Assembly (NCBI GenBank): GCA_015661795.1
Contig: DQVJ01000305.1
Location: forward strand, 1-20,096
DNA length: 20,096 nucleotides
DNA from: Sulfurovum sp.
GTDB lineage: Bacteria; Campylobacterota; Campylobacteria; Campylobacterales; Sulfurovaceae
Direction: 5' to 3'
Each line of letters opens with the position of its first letter. Position 1 is the stretch's first letter. Positions 6,424 to 13,426 of this stretch are shown piece after piece. The notes under the pieces are model-generated. The model was not told the DNA's origin, searched no databases, and worked only from the letters and a program-made list of their open reading frames with translations. A program made the position numbers and the translations under genes.

Positions 6424-6894
6424 GTGAATTTAACACACTTAGATGAAAATAACAAACCAAAAATGGTTGACGTTTCAGAAAAAGCCCCTACCACTCGCAT
6501 AGCAACAGCTTCGGGGATCATAGAGGTTGGACAAGTAGCCTATAATGCTGTAATAGCGAACACAGCAAAGAAAGGTCCTGTCCTTCAGACAGCTGTTATT
6601 GCAGCGATACAAGGCAGTAAACAAACAAGTAATCTCATACCGATGTGTCACCCTCTTATGCTTACATCTGTAAAAACAGAGATAGAAGAACTACCTAAGT
6701 TACCTGGGTTCAAACTCATGGTAACCGCTAAACTCAATGGACAAACAGGTGTAGAAATGGAAGCTTTAACGGGAGTGAGTGTAGGGTTACTTACTATTTA
6801 TGATATGCTTAAAGCTATTGATAAAAGTATGGTCATAAGAAATGTTCAACTTGAAGAAAAATCAGGAGGAAAAAGTGGCGACTTCAAACGATAA
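6424..6894 (+). CDS. moaC: Cyclic pyranopterin monophosphate synthase (MoaC)
   Basis: MoaC acts after MoaA in molybdenum-cofactor synthesis, turning 3',8-cyclo-GTP into cyclic pyranopterin monophosphate in the cytoplasm. The 156-residue protein has all the family blocks: MVDVSEKAPTTRIA (14-27), NLIPMCHPL (75-83), TGVEMEALTGVSVGLLTIYD (108-127) and the KSGGKSGDF tail. The start is GTG, with GAGG nine bases before it. The next gene overlaps its end by 20 bases. The window also encodes SoxC, a molybdopterin enzyme that needs this cofactor, though the two loci are 8 kb apart. No other moa, mog or mod gene is seen here. Confidence 0.95.
   Translation: MNLTHLDENNKPKMVDVSEKAPTTRIATASGIIEVGQVAYNAVIANTAKKGPVLQTAVIAAIQGSKQTSNLIPMCHPLMLTSVKTEIEELPKLPGFKLMVTAKLNGQTGVEMEALTGVSVGLLTIYDMLKAIDKSMVIRNVQLEEKSGGKSGDFKR
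6864..6877 (+). promoter_or_regulatory. Strong ribosome site inside moaC that fixes the DUF493 gene start
   Basis: AGGAGG (6864-6869) lies five bases before the GTG at 6875, inside the end of moaC. It selects the GTG over the upstream in-frame ATG at 6842, which has no such site. Confidence 0.7.
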
Positions 6895-7165
6895 ACTCAT
6901 ATTAGATACTGAATGCAAAACAAAACCAACGATTGTCTACCCTACAAACTGGGGGTTTAAAATTATTGGAAGAGACAAAGACAAACTCCTAGCCTCCATC
7001 AAAGAGATTATGGGAGATAAAAAACATTTATGCTCTTTAGGTAATACCTCAAAAACAGGTAAATTCACAACCTATAATGCTTCTTGTATAGTAGAAAGTG
7101 AAGAAGAACGAAATAAAATTTTTAAATATTTTGAAGATCATATTGATATCAATATGGTCATTTAA
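6875..7165 (+). CDS. DUF493 (YbeD/HP0495-like) protein
   Basis: A small cytoplasmic protein of 96 residues, begun at a GTG with AGGAGG five bases upstream. The core WGFKIIGRDKDKLLASI followed by a YNASCIVESEEERNKIF segment fits the DUF493 family, an ACT-like alpha/beta fold named after E. coli YbeD and H. pylori HP0495. The molecular function is unknown; in E. coli the gene lies near lipoate genes, and a regulatory role has been suggested for the fold. It overlaps moaC by 20 bases in another frame and leads into the zinc-ribbon gene after 21 bases, so the three look like one operon. Nothing here ties it biochemically to molybdenum cofactor synthesis. Confidence 0.75.
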   Translation: MATSNDKLILDTECKTKPTIVYPTNWGFKIIGRDKDKLLASIKEIMGDKKHLCSLGNTSKTGKFTTYNASCIVESEEERNKIFKYFEDHIDINMVI

Positions 7166-7186
7166 ACCATACCAAAAAGGAAAAAC

Positions 7187-7360
7187 TTGAAAACGAAAAA
7201 ATGTCATTCATGTGGCGAGGAAGTGGATAATACTTTAGCAGAGTGTCCACAATGCGGGAATAAGGTTCCAGGTGGTTCTATTTGGGGTTTTATAAAATTT
7301 GTTATCCTCTTTCATGTTGTTGTTTTTGCTGTCGGTGCCATGCTAAATAAAGTGCTATAA
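7187..7360 (+). CDS. Small zinc-ribbon, single-membrane-helix protein
   Basis: A 57-residue gene read from a TTG with AAAAAGG six bases upstream; no ATG lies in frame near the start. The N-terminus holds two CxxC knuckles, CHSCG (Cys6 and Cys9) and CPQCG (Cys20 and Cys23), a compact zinc ribbon. A hydrophobic segment at about 34-52 (FIKFVILFHVVVFAVGAML) would cross the membrane once, with the ribbon probably cytoplasmic. Zinc-ribbon plus membrane-helix proteins are common and mostly uncharacterised. It is the last gene of the moaC unit and ends 15 bases from the convergent PqiA-family gene. The ordered knuckles, helix and ribosome site make a real gene likely despite its size; I cannot assign a function. 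Confidence 0.7.
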   Translation: MKTKKCHSCGEEVDNTLAECPQCGNKVPGGSIWGFIKFVILFHVVVFAVGAMLNKVL

Positions 7361-7375
7361 GAGCGGACAAAGGGT

Positions 7376-8203
7376 TTACTCCGAGTGTACTCTACTCAGC
7401 ATCTTGTCTGCACTTAGACTCATCAACATTGAAACAATCACATACGCCAAAAAGAAGTAAAGCCCTACCTCAACTTGGGCACGACTTACATCACTTTTAT
7501 TGGCTGTAAGGTAGACCAAAAATACAGCTACTACAAACACATCAACCATCGACCATTTCCCTATAATCTTAAAAAATCTAACTATCGTATGTGCAAACTT
7601 ATTTCCCATAAAGACAGAAATAAATAAAAGAGAAAATGTTTTAAGCATAGGAATGAGTACCGAAAATAAGAATATGACCCCAGCAACAATAAAATCTTCA
7701 CTTTCCCATAACTTAAGAATAGACCCCATCACTCCCTTGGACTCAAAAGAAAGTACGATATCTCCAAGATATTCGACTTCTTTGTGTATCGTCACCATTA
7801 ATATAGGCGCAAGTAAGCCAAAGAAAAGTGTTATCATTGCAGCTAAAGCGCCAAACAAAGTAAAGGCACGTAGTGAAGTAAAAAAATAGCATAGCAGCAA
7901 ACACAACAATACCAGCATAAAATAACACGTATATTGTTGTGCTTGCTCCATAGCAGTATTTTGTTTTATTCTGATCTTGTCTATCTTGCGTTTTCGTTCA
8001 TCTTCGTACCAATCACCCAATATACTTTTAGCTATGCTTTCCAGTGTTAATTTTGCCTGTTCTTCCGCACTCTGATATCCCACTAACTCTGTTGTTGTTC
8101 TTTCATATATCTTAGCCTGAGCATAAGCTTTAACTCCAAAATATACCATCAAAGCTAATAAAAAGGTTATCAGTGAATAAACAATTATTTTACCTTTCAT
8201 CAT
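7376..8203 (-). CDS. PqiA-family (paraquat-inducible protein A) membrane protein
   Basis: A 275-residue inner-membrane protein. An N-terminal helix (about 6-24) is followed by a charged, soluble helical stretch (30-90), then four membrane helices near 92-110, 113-138, 171-198 and 219-234, and a last one near 246-263. The C-terminal part carries the PqiA hallmarks LLAPILM, a VLIPMLKTFSLLF segment, and IGKWSMVDVFVVAVFLV. PqiA proteins work with MCE-domain PqiB in envelope lipid transport and stress tolerance; no MCE gene is next to this one, and only one PqiA domain is present instead of two. The start overlaps the stop of the phytase-like gene by ATGA, so translation is coupled. A second ATG follows directly and is equally usable. 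Substrate unknown. Confidence 0.8.
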   Translation of the reverse strand: MMKGKIIVYSLITFLLALMVYFGVKAYAQAKIYERTTTELVGYQSAEEQAKLTLESIAKSILGDWYEDERKRKIDKIRIKQNTAMEQAQQYTCYFMLVLLCLLLCYFFTSLRAFTLFGALAAMITLFFGLLAPILMVTIHKEVEYLGDIVLSFESKGVMGSILKLWESEDFIVAGVIFLFSVLIPMLKTFSLLFISVFMGNKFAHTIVRFFKIIGKWSMVDVFVVAVFLVYLTANKSDVSRAQVEVGLYFFLAYVIVSMLMSLSADKMLSRVHSE

Positions 8204-9144
8204 AATACCTCAAAATATATCAACAGTGTTTTTTGAAAAAAGTTATCCCCATTATCACTGACCATGACATAACGATCAAATCCTACTTTTGCCAAACCCT
8301 CAAAATTATCAACACTCCAGCCTTTATGACTATTCATCTTTGCTAACACCTCTGTAGGACACATCTTCTTTCTACAATTCTTGATATTCACTTTTTTAAG
8401 TGTAACTACAAAAGGTTCGAGTATCCCCGTATAAGAACGTTCCAGTACAAGCAGATTATCATCATCCATCACCTCCATCGCGACCAAGGAACTCCTCCCC
8501 TCTGGTTCTGCTTTAAAGTGCCACTTTTTACCAGAAAGAGCATAAATGGTTTGTCTTTTTTTATCATCTTTTTTAAGTGGCCATTCTGCTGCTGTCAAAA
8601 TACCATATTTTTTATGCCATGCAAGTGCTTCAAGAGATTTATTTTTACTTCTGTAGTTTTTCTTCTTTCTCAAGACTTTTGGGATTGTGTAGTTTCGAAT
8701 GAGACTCCCGTATTTTTGACTATTTTTGTGAAACCATCCTATCTTTGCATCCCCCTCAAAAGAGATTAAAAGGCGACCTTCCCCATCAAGTGTCAATCCT
8801 TCACTGTCTCTTTTCCATTTCTTAAACTTCTTCCCTTTTTTGCTTTTTAGTCTACTCGCACGTAACGGCTCTAAATGCTCTATTTTTTTGCCAAATCTTG
8901 CACGAAATGCAAAAAGAGAACCTTTATCTCCTACAAAATATAAAGTATCTGTTTTTGTATGGTAGGTCACATCGGAAAGTTCAGCAAATTTTACCCCCTG
9001 AAGCTCATTATAAGAGAGTTGCTTCTGATCTAATATCTTAATATTCATATAACGATTATTCTCAAGTTTAGGCGCTATATTGACAGATACAACTCCGGCT
9101 TCAAGTATGCTTAAAAAAGCATAAAGAAAAACAACTATCCTCAT
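8200..9144 (-). CDS. Secreted protein with phytase-like esterase domain (PF13449 type)
   Basis: A 314-residue protein with a short signal peptide (MRIVVFLYAFLSILEAG). The rest looks like the 'esterase-like activity of phytase' beta-propeller family: TDTLYFVGDKG, RDSEGLTLDGEGRLLISFE, SLEALAW, and near the end NFEGLA followed by VMVSDNGDNFFQKT. Members are periplasmic or secreted and their real substrates are mostly unknown, so calling it a phytase would go too far. The middle is unusually rich in lysine (several KKGKKFKKW-like clusters). It overlaps lspA upstream and the PqiA-family gene downstream by ATGA junctions, which ties it to the envelope operon. The domain call is fairly safe; the function is open. 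Confidence 0.72.
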   Translation of the reverse strand: MRIVVFLYAFLSILEAGVVSVNIAPKLENNRYMNIKILDQKQLSYNELQGVKFAELSDVTYHTKTDTLYFVGDKGSLFAFRARFGKKIEHLEPLRASRLKSKKGKKFKKWKRDSEGLTLDGEGRLLISFEGDAKIGWFHKNSQKYGSLIRNYTIPKVLRKKKNYRSKNKSLEALAWHKKYGILTAAEWPLKKDDKKRQTIYALSGKKWHFKAEPEGRSSLVAMEVMDDDNLLVLERSYTGILEPFVVTLKKVNIKNCRKKMCPTEVLAKMNSHKGWSVDNFEGLAKVGFDRYVMVSDNGDNFFQKTLLIYFEVL

Positions 9145-9605
9145 TTAGTCTCAGTTTTCATACCATTATTTTTTTCAGGGAAAAAATAAACCATAATAAG
9201 GATGATAACAACTGCCAAATCTATAGCGATATCTGCAAAATTAAACACAGCAAAATTAAATCCGCAATGCCATGCAATATAGTCAACCACACCTCCATGA
9301 ATGAAACGGTCATACACATTACCTAAAGCACCACCTATAAGTAATCCAGCGGGGAAAGCATAGCGCTTAAGATACCCTTCCTTAAATATAAAAAAAAGAA
9401 TCCCTACTACTAAGGTTGCCTGTATCCATTTTAAATAAGGACCCAAAAATGCAAACATAGAGAATGCCACACCTTTATTATAGTGTAGCTCCAAATCTAT
9501 ACATTCCCCTGCACGGTAATATCCTTCAACAAATATATTTTTTATATTCTGATCAATAATAAATGTACCAATGAGTACAAGAAAAAAAATAGAAAAGACT
9601 CTCAT
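9141..9605 (-). CDS. lspA: Lipoprotein signal peptidase (signal peptidase II)
   Basis: LspA is the inner-membrane aspartyl protease that removes signal peptides from lipid-modified prolipoproteins, including presumably the two transpeptidase lipoproteins of this window. The 154-residue protein has four hydrophobic segments and the conserved blocks: Asp18 in IIDQNIK, Asn43 in YNKGVAFS, GNVYDRFIHGGVVDYI (95-110) with catalytic Asp108, and FNFADIAID (121-129) with catalytic Asp125. Its ATG shares one base with the glmM stop (TAATG) and its own stop overlaps the next gene by ATGA. The glmM-lspA pairing is conserved in Campylobacterota as I recall. Confidence 0.96.
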   Translation of the reverse strand: MRVFSIFFLVLIGTFIIDQNIKNIFVEGYYRAGECIDLELHYNKGVAFSMFAFLGPYLKWIQATLVVGILFFIFKEGYLKRYAFPAGLLIGGALGNVYDRFIHGGVVDYIAWHCGFNFAVFNFADIAIDLAVVIILIMVYFFPEKNNGMKTETK

Positions 9606-10942
9606 TAAACCAAAGCGCCTTTGAAAAAAGTTTTACACTCTTCCATGATCTCTTCTAGTTTCACTTCATCTTTACCTTCAAGTAAAAGACGTATTTTATT
9701 TTCAGTCCCTGAGTAACGGAATAAATGTCTCATCCCCAATGCTTCTATCTTCTCTTTCAACGTATCAAGCCCTTCTAGGCTCTCAAGTGGTCTTTTTTCA
9801 TCCACCAAAAGATTTACTTTAAGCTGAGGAAAAGATTCATAGGGATTAAAGGCTTCACTTGCTTTCTTCTCAGACCCTACCAAATACACAAGTGCTTGAA
9901 GTGCTGAAGCAATACCGTCCCCAGTTTTTGCATAATCAGAAAAAATAACATGGCCACTCTGCTCTCCTCCAAAGTTCATCCCATTTTTCTGCATCATTTC
10001 TACTACATATTTATCTCCCACATCAGACCGAAGCAATTGCAATCCATGAGAAGCAAGATAATCATCAAGTCCTTGGTTACTCATCACTGTTGCGACCATA
10101 CCTCCTCCCTTAAGCGTCCCCTGATCCTTAAGATGAACCGCAAGTACTCCCATTAGTTTATCCCCATCGATGACATCTCCCTTTTCATCTACTAAAACCA
10201 ACCTATCTGCATCACCATCAAGTGCTATGCCTAGATCTGCACGCTTATCAAGGACTACCTTTGCAAGACTTTCAGGATGCATCGCGCCACAACCCTCATT
10301 GATGTTAAACCCATCGGGCTTATCTCCCATCACAATCACTTCAGCACCTAACTCCTGAAGAATTGTAGGTCCCACAATATACCCTGCACCATTTGCACAG
10401 TCAATCACAACCCGTTTTCCCCATAAAGTGGATGTTCTGGGAAAAGAATTTTTTATATGTACAATATACCGCCCAACAACATCATCAATTCTTTTAGATT
10501 TTCCAATTTTCATATCTACCATCTGTGCTGCCTCAATACGTGCATCATCCATATAAATCTTTTCTATTTCTTCTTCTCTCTCACGGTTCAATTTATTTCC
10601 GTGCCAATCAAAAAATTTAATACCATTATCATAATAAGGATTATGACTCGCCGATATCATTATACCAGCATCACAACGCATATTGGCAGTTAGAAATGCT
10701 ATAGCAGGTGTAGGCATAGGACCTATTTGGATAACATCAAAACCAACTGCTGTTAAGCCTGATACGATAGCATTTTCAATCATATACCCACTTCTTCTAG
10801 TATCTTTTCCTACAAGAATTTTATTTGTTCTTGCAAATTGTTTGAAATAAATGCCTGTTGCCATCGCCAGTCTCATTGCATTGACTGCACTGACTTTTTT
10901 TCCTGCTTTTCCCCGTACACCATCTGTTCCAAAAAGTTCCAA
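9605..10942 (-). CDS. glmM: Phosphoglucosamine mutase (GlmM)
   Basis: GlmM interconverts glucosamine-6-phosphate and glucosamine-1-phosphate for UDP-GlcNAc, peptidoglycan and LPS synthesis in the cytoplasm. The usual family start is MxLFGTDGVRG; here a TTG at 10942 preceded by GAGGGG at six bases gives MELFGTDGVRG and 445 residues, the normal length. An ATG seven codons upstream (10963) has no ribosome site and would add a non-family extension, so I chose the TTG. Catalytic phosphoserine Ser99 lies in ISASHNPY; the metal loop is DGDADR, followed by GGEQSGH and FRYSGTENKIRL for sugar and phosphate binding. It heads a tight unit glmM-lspA-phytase-like-PqiA and is divergent from rpsT. Confidence 0.95.
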   Translation of the reverse strand: MELFGTDGVRGKAGKKVSAVNAMRLAMATGIYFKQFARTNKILVGKDTRRSGYMIENAIVSGLTAVGFDVIQIGPMPTPAIAFLTANMRCDAGIMISASHNPYYDNGIKFFDWHGNKLNREREEEIEKIYMDDARIEAAQMVDMKIGKSKRIDDVVGRYIVHIKNSFPRTSTLWGKRVVIDCANGAGYIVGPTILQELGAEVIVMGDKPDGFNINEGCGAMHPESLAKVVLDKRADLGIALDGDADRLVLVDEKGDVIDGDKLMGVLAVHLKDQGTLKGGGMVATVMSNQGLDDYLASHGLQLLRSDVGDKYVVEMMQKNGMNFGGEQSGHVIFSDYAKTGDGIASALQALVYLVGSEKKASEAFNPYESFPQLKVNLLVDEKRPLESLEGLDTLKEKIEALGMRHLFRYSGTENKIRLLLEGKDEVKLEEIMEECKTFFKGALV

Positions 10943-11113
10943 AATATTCCCCTCTGTGATCATAAATATATTTATTCAATTTTAACCGAAATTTGTTAAT
11001 ATTCGCGTTAAAACTTATTTAATATATCTTTAATCTATTTTTGGATATTATTCGCGAACTATTTTCACTCTAAATAAGAGTGCTAACAACATAAGCAAAC
11101 AAAGGAAACAAAA
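10943..11113. promoter_or_regulatory. Divergent glmM/rpsT control region
   Basis: This AT-rich gap must hold promoters for both glmM and rpsT. ATTCGCG occurs twice (11001-11007 and 11050-11056), standing out in its surroundings. For rpsT a possible -10 is TATTAT (11046-11051). For glmM, TAAAAT about 35 bases before the TTG, read on the minus strand, is a candidate. Neither has a clear -35, so exact start sites are uncertain. Confidence 0.4.
11066..11082 (+). promoter_or_regulatory. rpsT: Leader hairpin before rpsT
   Basis: CACTCT and AGAGTG form a perfect six-pair stem around AAATA, 31 bases before the rpsT ATG. It lies in the likely untranslated leader. S20 synthesis is autoregulated in E. 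coli, so a leader structure here may matter, but no match to a known element is claimed. Confidence 0.35.
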
Positions 11114-11380
11114 ATGGCAAACAACAAGTCAGCTAAAAAACGTGTTTTACAAACTGCTGTAAGAACTGAGAGAAACAGATATTACAGAACAAGAATCAAA
11201 AACATAGTAAAAGCCGTACATGAAGCAGTAGAAGCTTCAGACAAAACAGCAGCAACTACAGCATTTGCAACAGCAAATAAAAATATTCATGCTCTTGTAA
11301 GCAAAGGGTTTATCAAAAAAACCACAGCAGCTAGAAAAGTAAGCCGTCTTCACAAAATGGTAAATAAAATAGAAGCATAA
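11114..11380 (+). CDS. rpsT: 30S ribosomal protein S20
   Basis: The 88-residue basic protein starts MANNKSAKKRVLQTAVRTER and ends with the VSRLHKMVNKI helix, the standard S20 pattern; the length is normal. S20 is an early-binding protein of the small subunit that contacts 16S rRNA. AAAGGAAACAAAA before the ATG provides the ribosome site. It is divergent from glmM, and prfA follows after 81 bases with a hairpin between. The pairing rpsT-prfA next to glmM matches what I recall of Helicobacter and Campylobacter gene order. Confidence 0.97.
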   Translation: MANNKSAKKRVLQTAVRTERNRYYRTRIKNIVKAVHEAVEASDKTAATTAFATANKNIHALVSKGFIKKTTAARKVSRLHKMVNKIEA

Positions 11381-11401
11381 TTCTCCTGTTTTACTTCATC
11401 G

Positions 11402-11420
11402 ACTAGCCTTCAAGGCTAGT
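11402..11420 (+). terminator. Hairpin between rpsT and prfA, probable attenuating terminator
   Basis: ACTAGCC (11402-11408) and GGCTAGT (11414-11420) pair perfectly around TTCAA; the symmetry extends two bases further inward. The following TATCTTAT is T-rich but not a full T-tract, so read-through into prfA is likely. The prfA -10 box begins six bases later. Confidence 0.55.
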
Positions 11421-11425
11421 TATCT

Positions 11426-11431
11426 TATAAT
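11426..11431 (+). promoter_or_regulatory. prfA: Possible -10 box for prfA
   Basis: A perfect TATAAT stands 30 bases before the prfA ATG, directly after the rpsT hairpin. No -35 is visible, as is common in this phylum. Confidence 0.45.
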
Positions 11432-11461
11432 ACCCAAACATATTCCAATACAAAGAACTAC

Positions 11462-12532
11462 ATGATGTTCAAAGAAAAACTCCAACCTTTTATAGACCGA
11501 TACAATGAACTTAACGAACTTTTATCTTCTCCAGATATAGCTTCGGATATCAATCGTATGACAGAACTCAGCAAAGAGCAGTCAGGACTTACCCCTCTTG
11601 TCGAAAAAGCAAAACACTATATTGAGACTGCTGAAGCTATTGAAGATAATAAAGAACTCTTGAGTGATGCAGAGCTCGGAGACCTAGCAAAAGAAGAACT
11701 TTCAGAGCTTGAACCTATGCTTCCCGTATTAGAGGATGAAATAAAAGTACTCATGATTCCAAAAGATAAAAATGATGATAAAAATATCTATCTAGAATTA
11801 CGTGCAGGTGCGGGAGGAGATGAAGCAGCATTGTTTGTCGCCGATGTCTTCAGAATGTACACACGTTATGCAGAACAGGTAGGATGGAAAATTGAACTTG
11901 TCAGTACCAGTGATGGTACAGCAGGTGGATACAAGGAAGTTATTGCCCTCATTAAAGGGGATGGTGTGTATTCACAACTTAAATATGAGGCAGGTATTCA
12001 CCGTGTCCAACGTGTTCCAGATACTGAAACACAAGGACGAGTGCATACTTCAGCCATAACAGTAGCAGTCATTCCCGAGGTAGATGATGTTGAAGTTGAG
12101 CTCAAAGCAAATGATATCAAAATGGATGTATACCGCTCAAGTGGTTGTGGTGGTCAATCTGTTAACACAACTGATTCTGCCGTACGTCTTACACATATTC
12201 CCACAGGTATTGTAGCCGCAATACAAGATGAAAAATCACAACACAAAAACCGTGATAAAGCCATGAAAGTCTTAAAGGCAAGAGTCTACGAAGCAGAATT
12301 ACAAAAACAACTCGATGAAACCTCAAGCCAAAGAAAATTGCAAGTAGGTTCAGGATCACGTTCTGAAAAGATACGCACCTACAACTATCCACAAAATAGA
12401 CTTACAGACCACCGTATTGGACTTACACTTTATGCACTTGATGATGTGATGAACAACGGAAATTTAAAACTTGTCATCGATCCACTTATCGCCCATGCAC
12501 AAACTGAAGCCATTCAAGAAGCAGGTTTATAG
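11462..12532 (+). CDS. prfA: Peptide chain release factor 1 (RF1)
   Basis: RF1 reads UAA and UAG stop codons and triggers peptide release. The 356 residues include the anticodon-like PxT tripeptide as PDT (186-188) within HRVQRVPDTETQGRVHTS-type context, which marks RF1 rather than RF2, and the catalytic GGQ at 230-232 in YRSSGCGGQSVNTT. The Gln of GGQ would be the methylation site for PrmC. Two ATG codons stand side by side at 11462 and 11465 with only a weak AAAGAA before them; either may be used. It lies after rpsT and leads directly into the next hypothetical gene with a gap of six bases. Confidence 0.97.
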   Translation: MMFKEKLQPFIDRYNELNELLSSPDIASDINRMTELSKEQSGLTPLVEKAKHYIETAEAIEDNKELLSDAELGDLAKEELSELEPMLPVLEDEIKVLMIPKDKNDDKNIYLELRAGAGGDEAALFVADVFRMYTRYAEQVGWKIELVSTSDGTAGGYKEVIALIKGDGVYSQLKYEAGIHRVQRVPDTETQGRVHTSAITVAVIPEVDDVEVELKANDIKMDVYRSSGCGGQSVNTTDSAVRLTHIPTGIVAAIQDEKSQHKNRDKAMKVLKARVYEAELQKQLDETSSQRKLQVGSGSRSEKIRTYNYPQNRLTDHRIGLTLYALDDVMNNGNLKLVIDPLIAHAQTEAIQEAGL

Positions 12533-12538
12533 AACACC

Positions 12539-13009
12539 ATGTCTACTTTTAAGCAATTAAAATCTGACAATAATTTAAATGAAATTATTAAATCAGCGTT
12601 TAATACAGATTTGCAACTCTCTGGCTCTTGGGGATACACACAAGAGTCCGCCACGATTATCACTACATCAACAGTACCACTGACACAAACCCAGCACAAG
12701 TTTGCTTTCATGAGAGCTTATACCGAGATGCATATGACTCTAGAAGAAAAAGAACGTTATGGCAACATTAATCTGAATGAATTACATAGGGAACAAATAG
12801 TGCTTAAAAACCTCATTTATGACAAAGTGACTTATCAAATAACCGCAATGAAAGAAGATTTATATTCTACATTCATTCAAGCATACAAACAAGGGTATGG
12901 TAAAGATGATTTTGATATGACCGAACATTTTAGCCAACGAAAAAAGGCTACACTCACAAGAGTGGCAGTACACTGGTTTGAAGTCCATCAAGTTGTAAAA
13001 GCCACTTAA
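12539..13009 (+). CDS. Conserved-looking hypothetical protein downstream of prfA
   Basis: A 156-residue soluble protein with no signal peptide or membrane helix. It begins MSTFKQLKSDNNLNEIIKSAF and has a central polar stretch rich in Thr and Ser (TIITTSTVPLTQTQ) followed by helices with EKERYGNINLNELH. I know no function. Helicobacter pylori also has a hypothetical gene after prfA at what I recall as the same place, so this may be a campylobacterotal orthologue kept with the translation genes; I could not check this. It starts six bases after the prfA stop, so the two are cotranscribed, and a hairpin follows its stop. Its reading frame is long and uninterrupted and its codon use resembles that of prfA. 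Confidence 0.7.
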   Translation: MSTFKQLKSDNNLNEIIKSAFNTDLQLSGSWGYTQESATIITTSTVPLTQTQHKFAFMRAYTEMHMTLEEKERYGNINLNELHREQIVLKNLIYDKVTYQITAMKEDLYSTFIQAYKQGYGKDDFDMTEHFSQRKKATLTRVAVHWFEVHQVVKAT

Positions 13010-13034
13010 AATATAACTCTTTATCTATTTTGTT

Positions 13035-13069
13035 AAACTTGTACAATAATGACACTGCACAAGTTTTTC
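13035..13069 (+). terminator. Terminator hairpin between converging prfA-unit and soxZ
   Basis: AAACTTGT (13035-13042) pairs with ACAAGTTT (13059-13066) around a 16-base loop and runs into TTTTTC on the plus strand, fitting a factor-independent terminator of the prfA unit. Its opposite strand lies downstream of soxZ and could serve that direction weakly. Confidence 0.5.
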
Positions 13070-13076
13070 AAATTGA

Positions 13077-13379
13077 CTATTTTATTTTCTTCTCTTCTGT
13101 AACAGTATTTCCTTTAAGGTCAACCCAAGTAATCGCCACCTTATCTCCTTTGGCTGCCCCTTTAAATTTAAATTTAAACATAGGGTTCTTTGATAAGAAT
13201 TGACTGGTTGATACATCATATACTACCTTGTCACCAACTTTTGCACTTACATGTGTAATAAAATTTGCATCCAGACCTTTCTTCTTTGCCTGATCATAAG
13301 TAAGCATGTCATGTTTTGCCATCACTTTTACATTTACGATATCACCTTTTAACTTTGCTTTAATTTTCATGTTACCCAT
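13077..13379 (-). CDS. soxZ: Sulfur-oxidation carrier subunit SoxZ
   Basis: SoxZ pairs with SoxY to form the periplasmic carrier to which thiosulfate sulfur is bound during oxidation. The 100-residue beta-sandwich protein has no signal peptide, as expected because SoxZ is exported with SoxY through the Tat system. Recognisable parts are MKIKAKLKGDIVNVKVMAKHDM at the start (an expected SoxZ opening) and KNPMFKFKFKGAAKGDKVAITWVDLKG toward the end, family-like for SoxZ. AAGG precedes the ATG at 13379; a second ATG at codon 4 is possible. It is last in the soxC-soxD-soxY-soxZ order, 47 bases after soxY. Confidence 0.9.
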   Translation of the reverse strand: MGNMKIKAKLKGDIVNVKVMAKHDMLTYDQAKKKGLDANFITHVSAKVGDKVVYDVSTSQFLSKNPMFKFKFKGAAKGDKVAITWVDLKGNTVTEEKKIK

Positions 13380-13426
13380 AATATTCCTTTTAATATTCTA
13401 TTTTTTACGTCTATGCGAAAGGTTGA

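Noticed and set aside
10940..10963. The upstream ATG at 10963 as the glmM start
   Set aside because: It has no ribosome site and adds seven residues not found in the family, while the TTG at 10942 has GAGGGG and gives the standard N-terminus.
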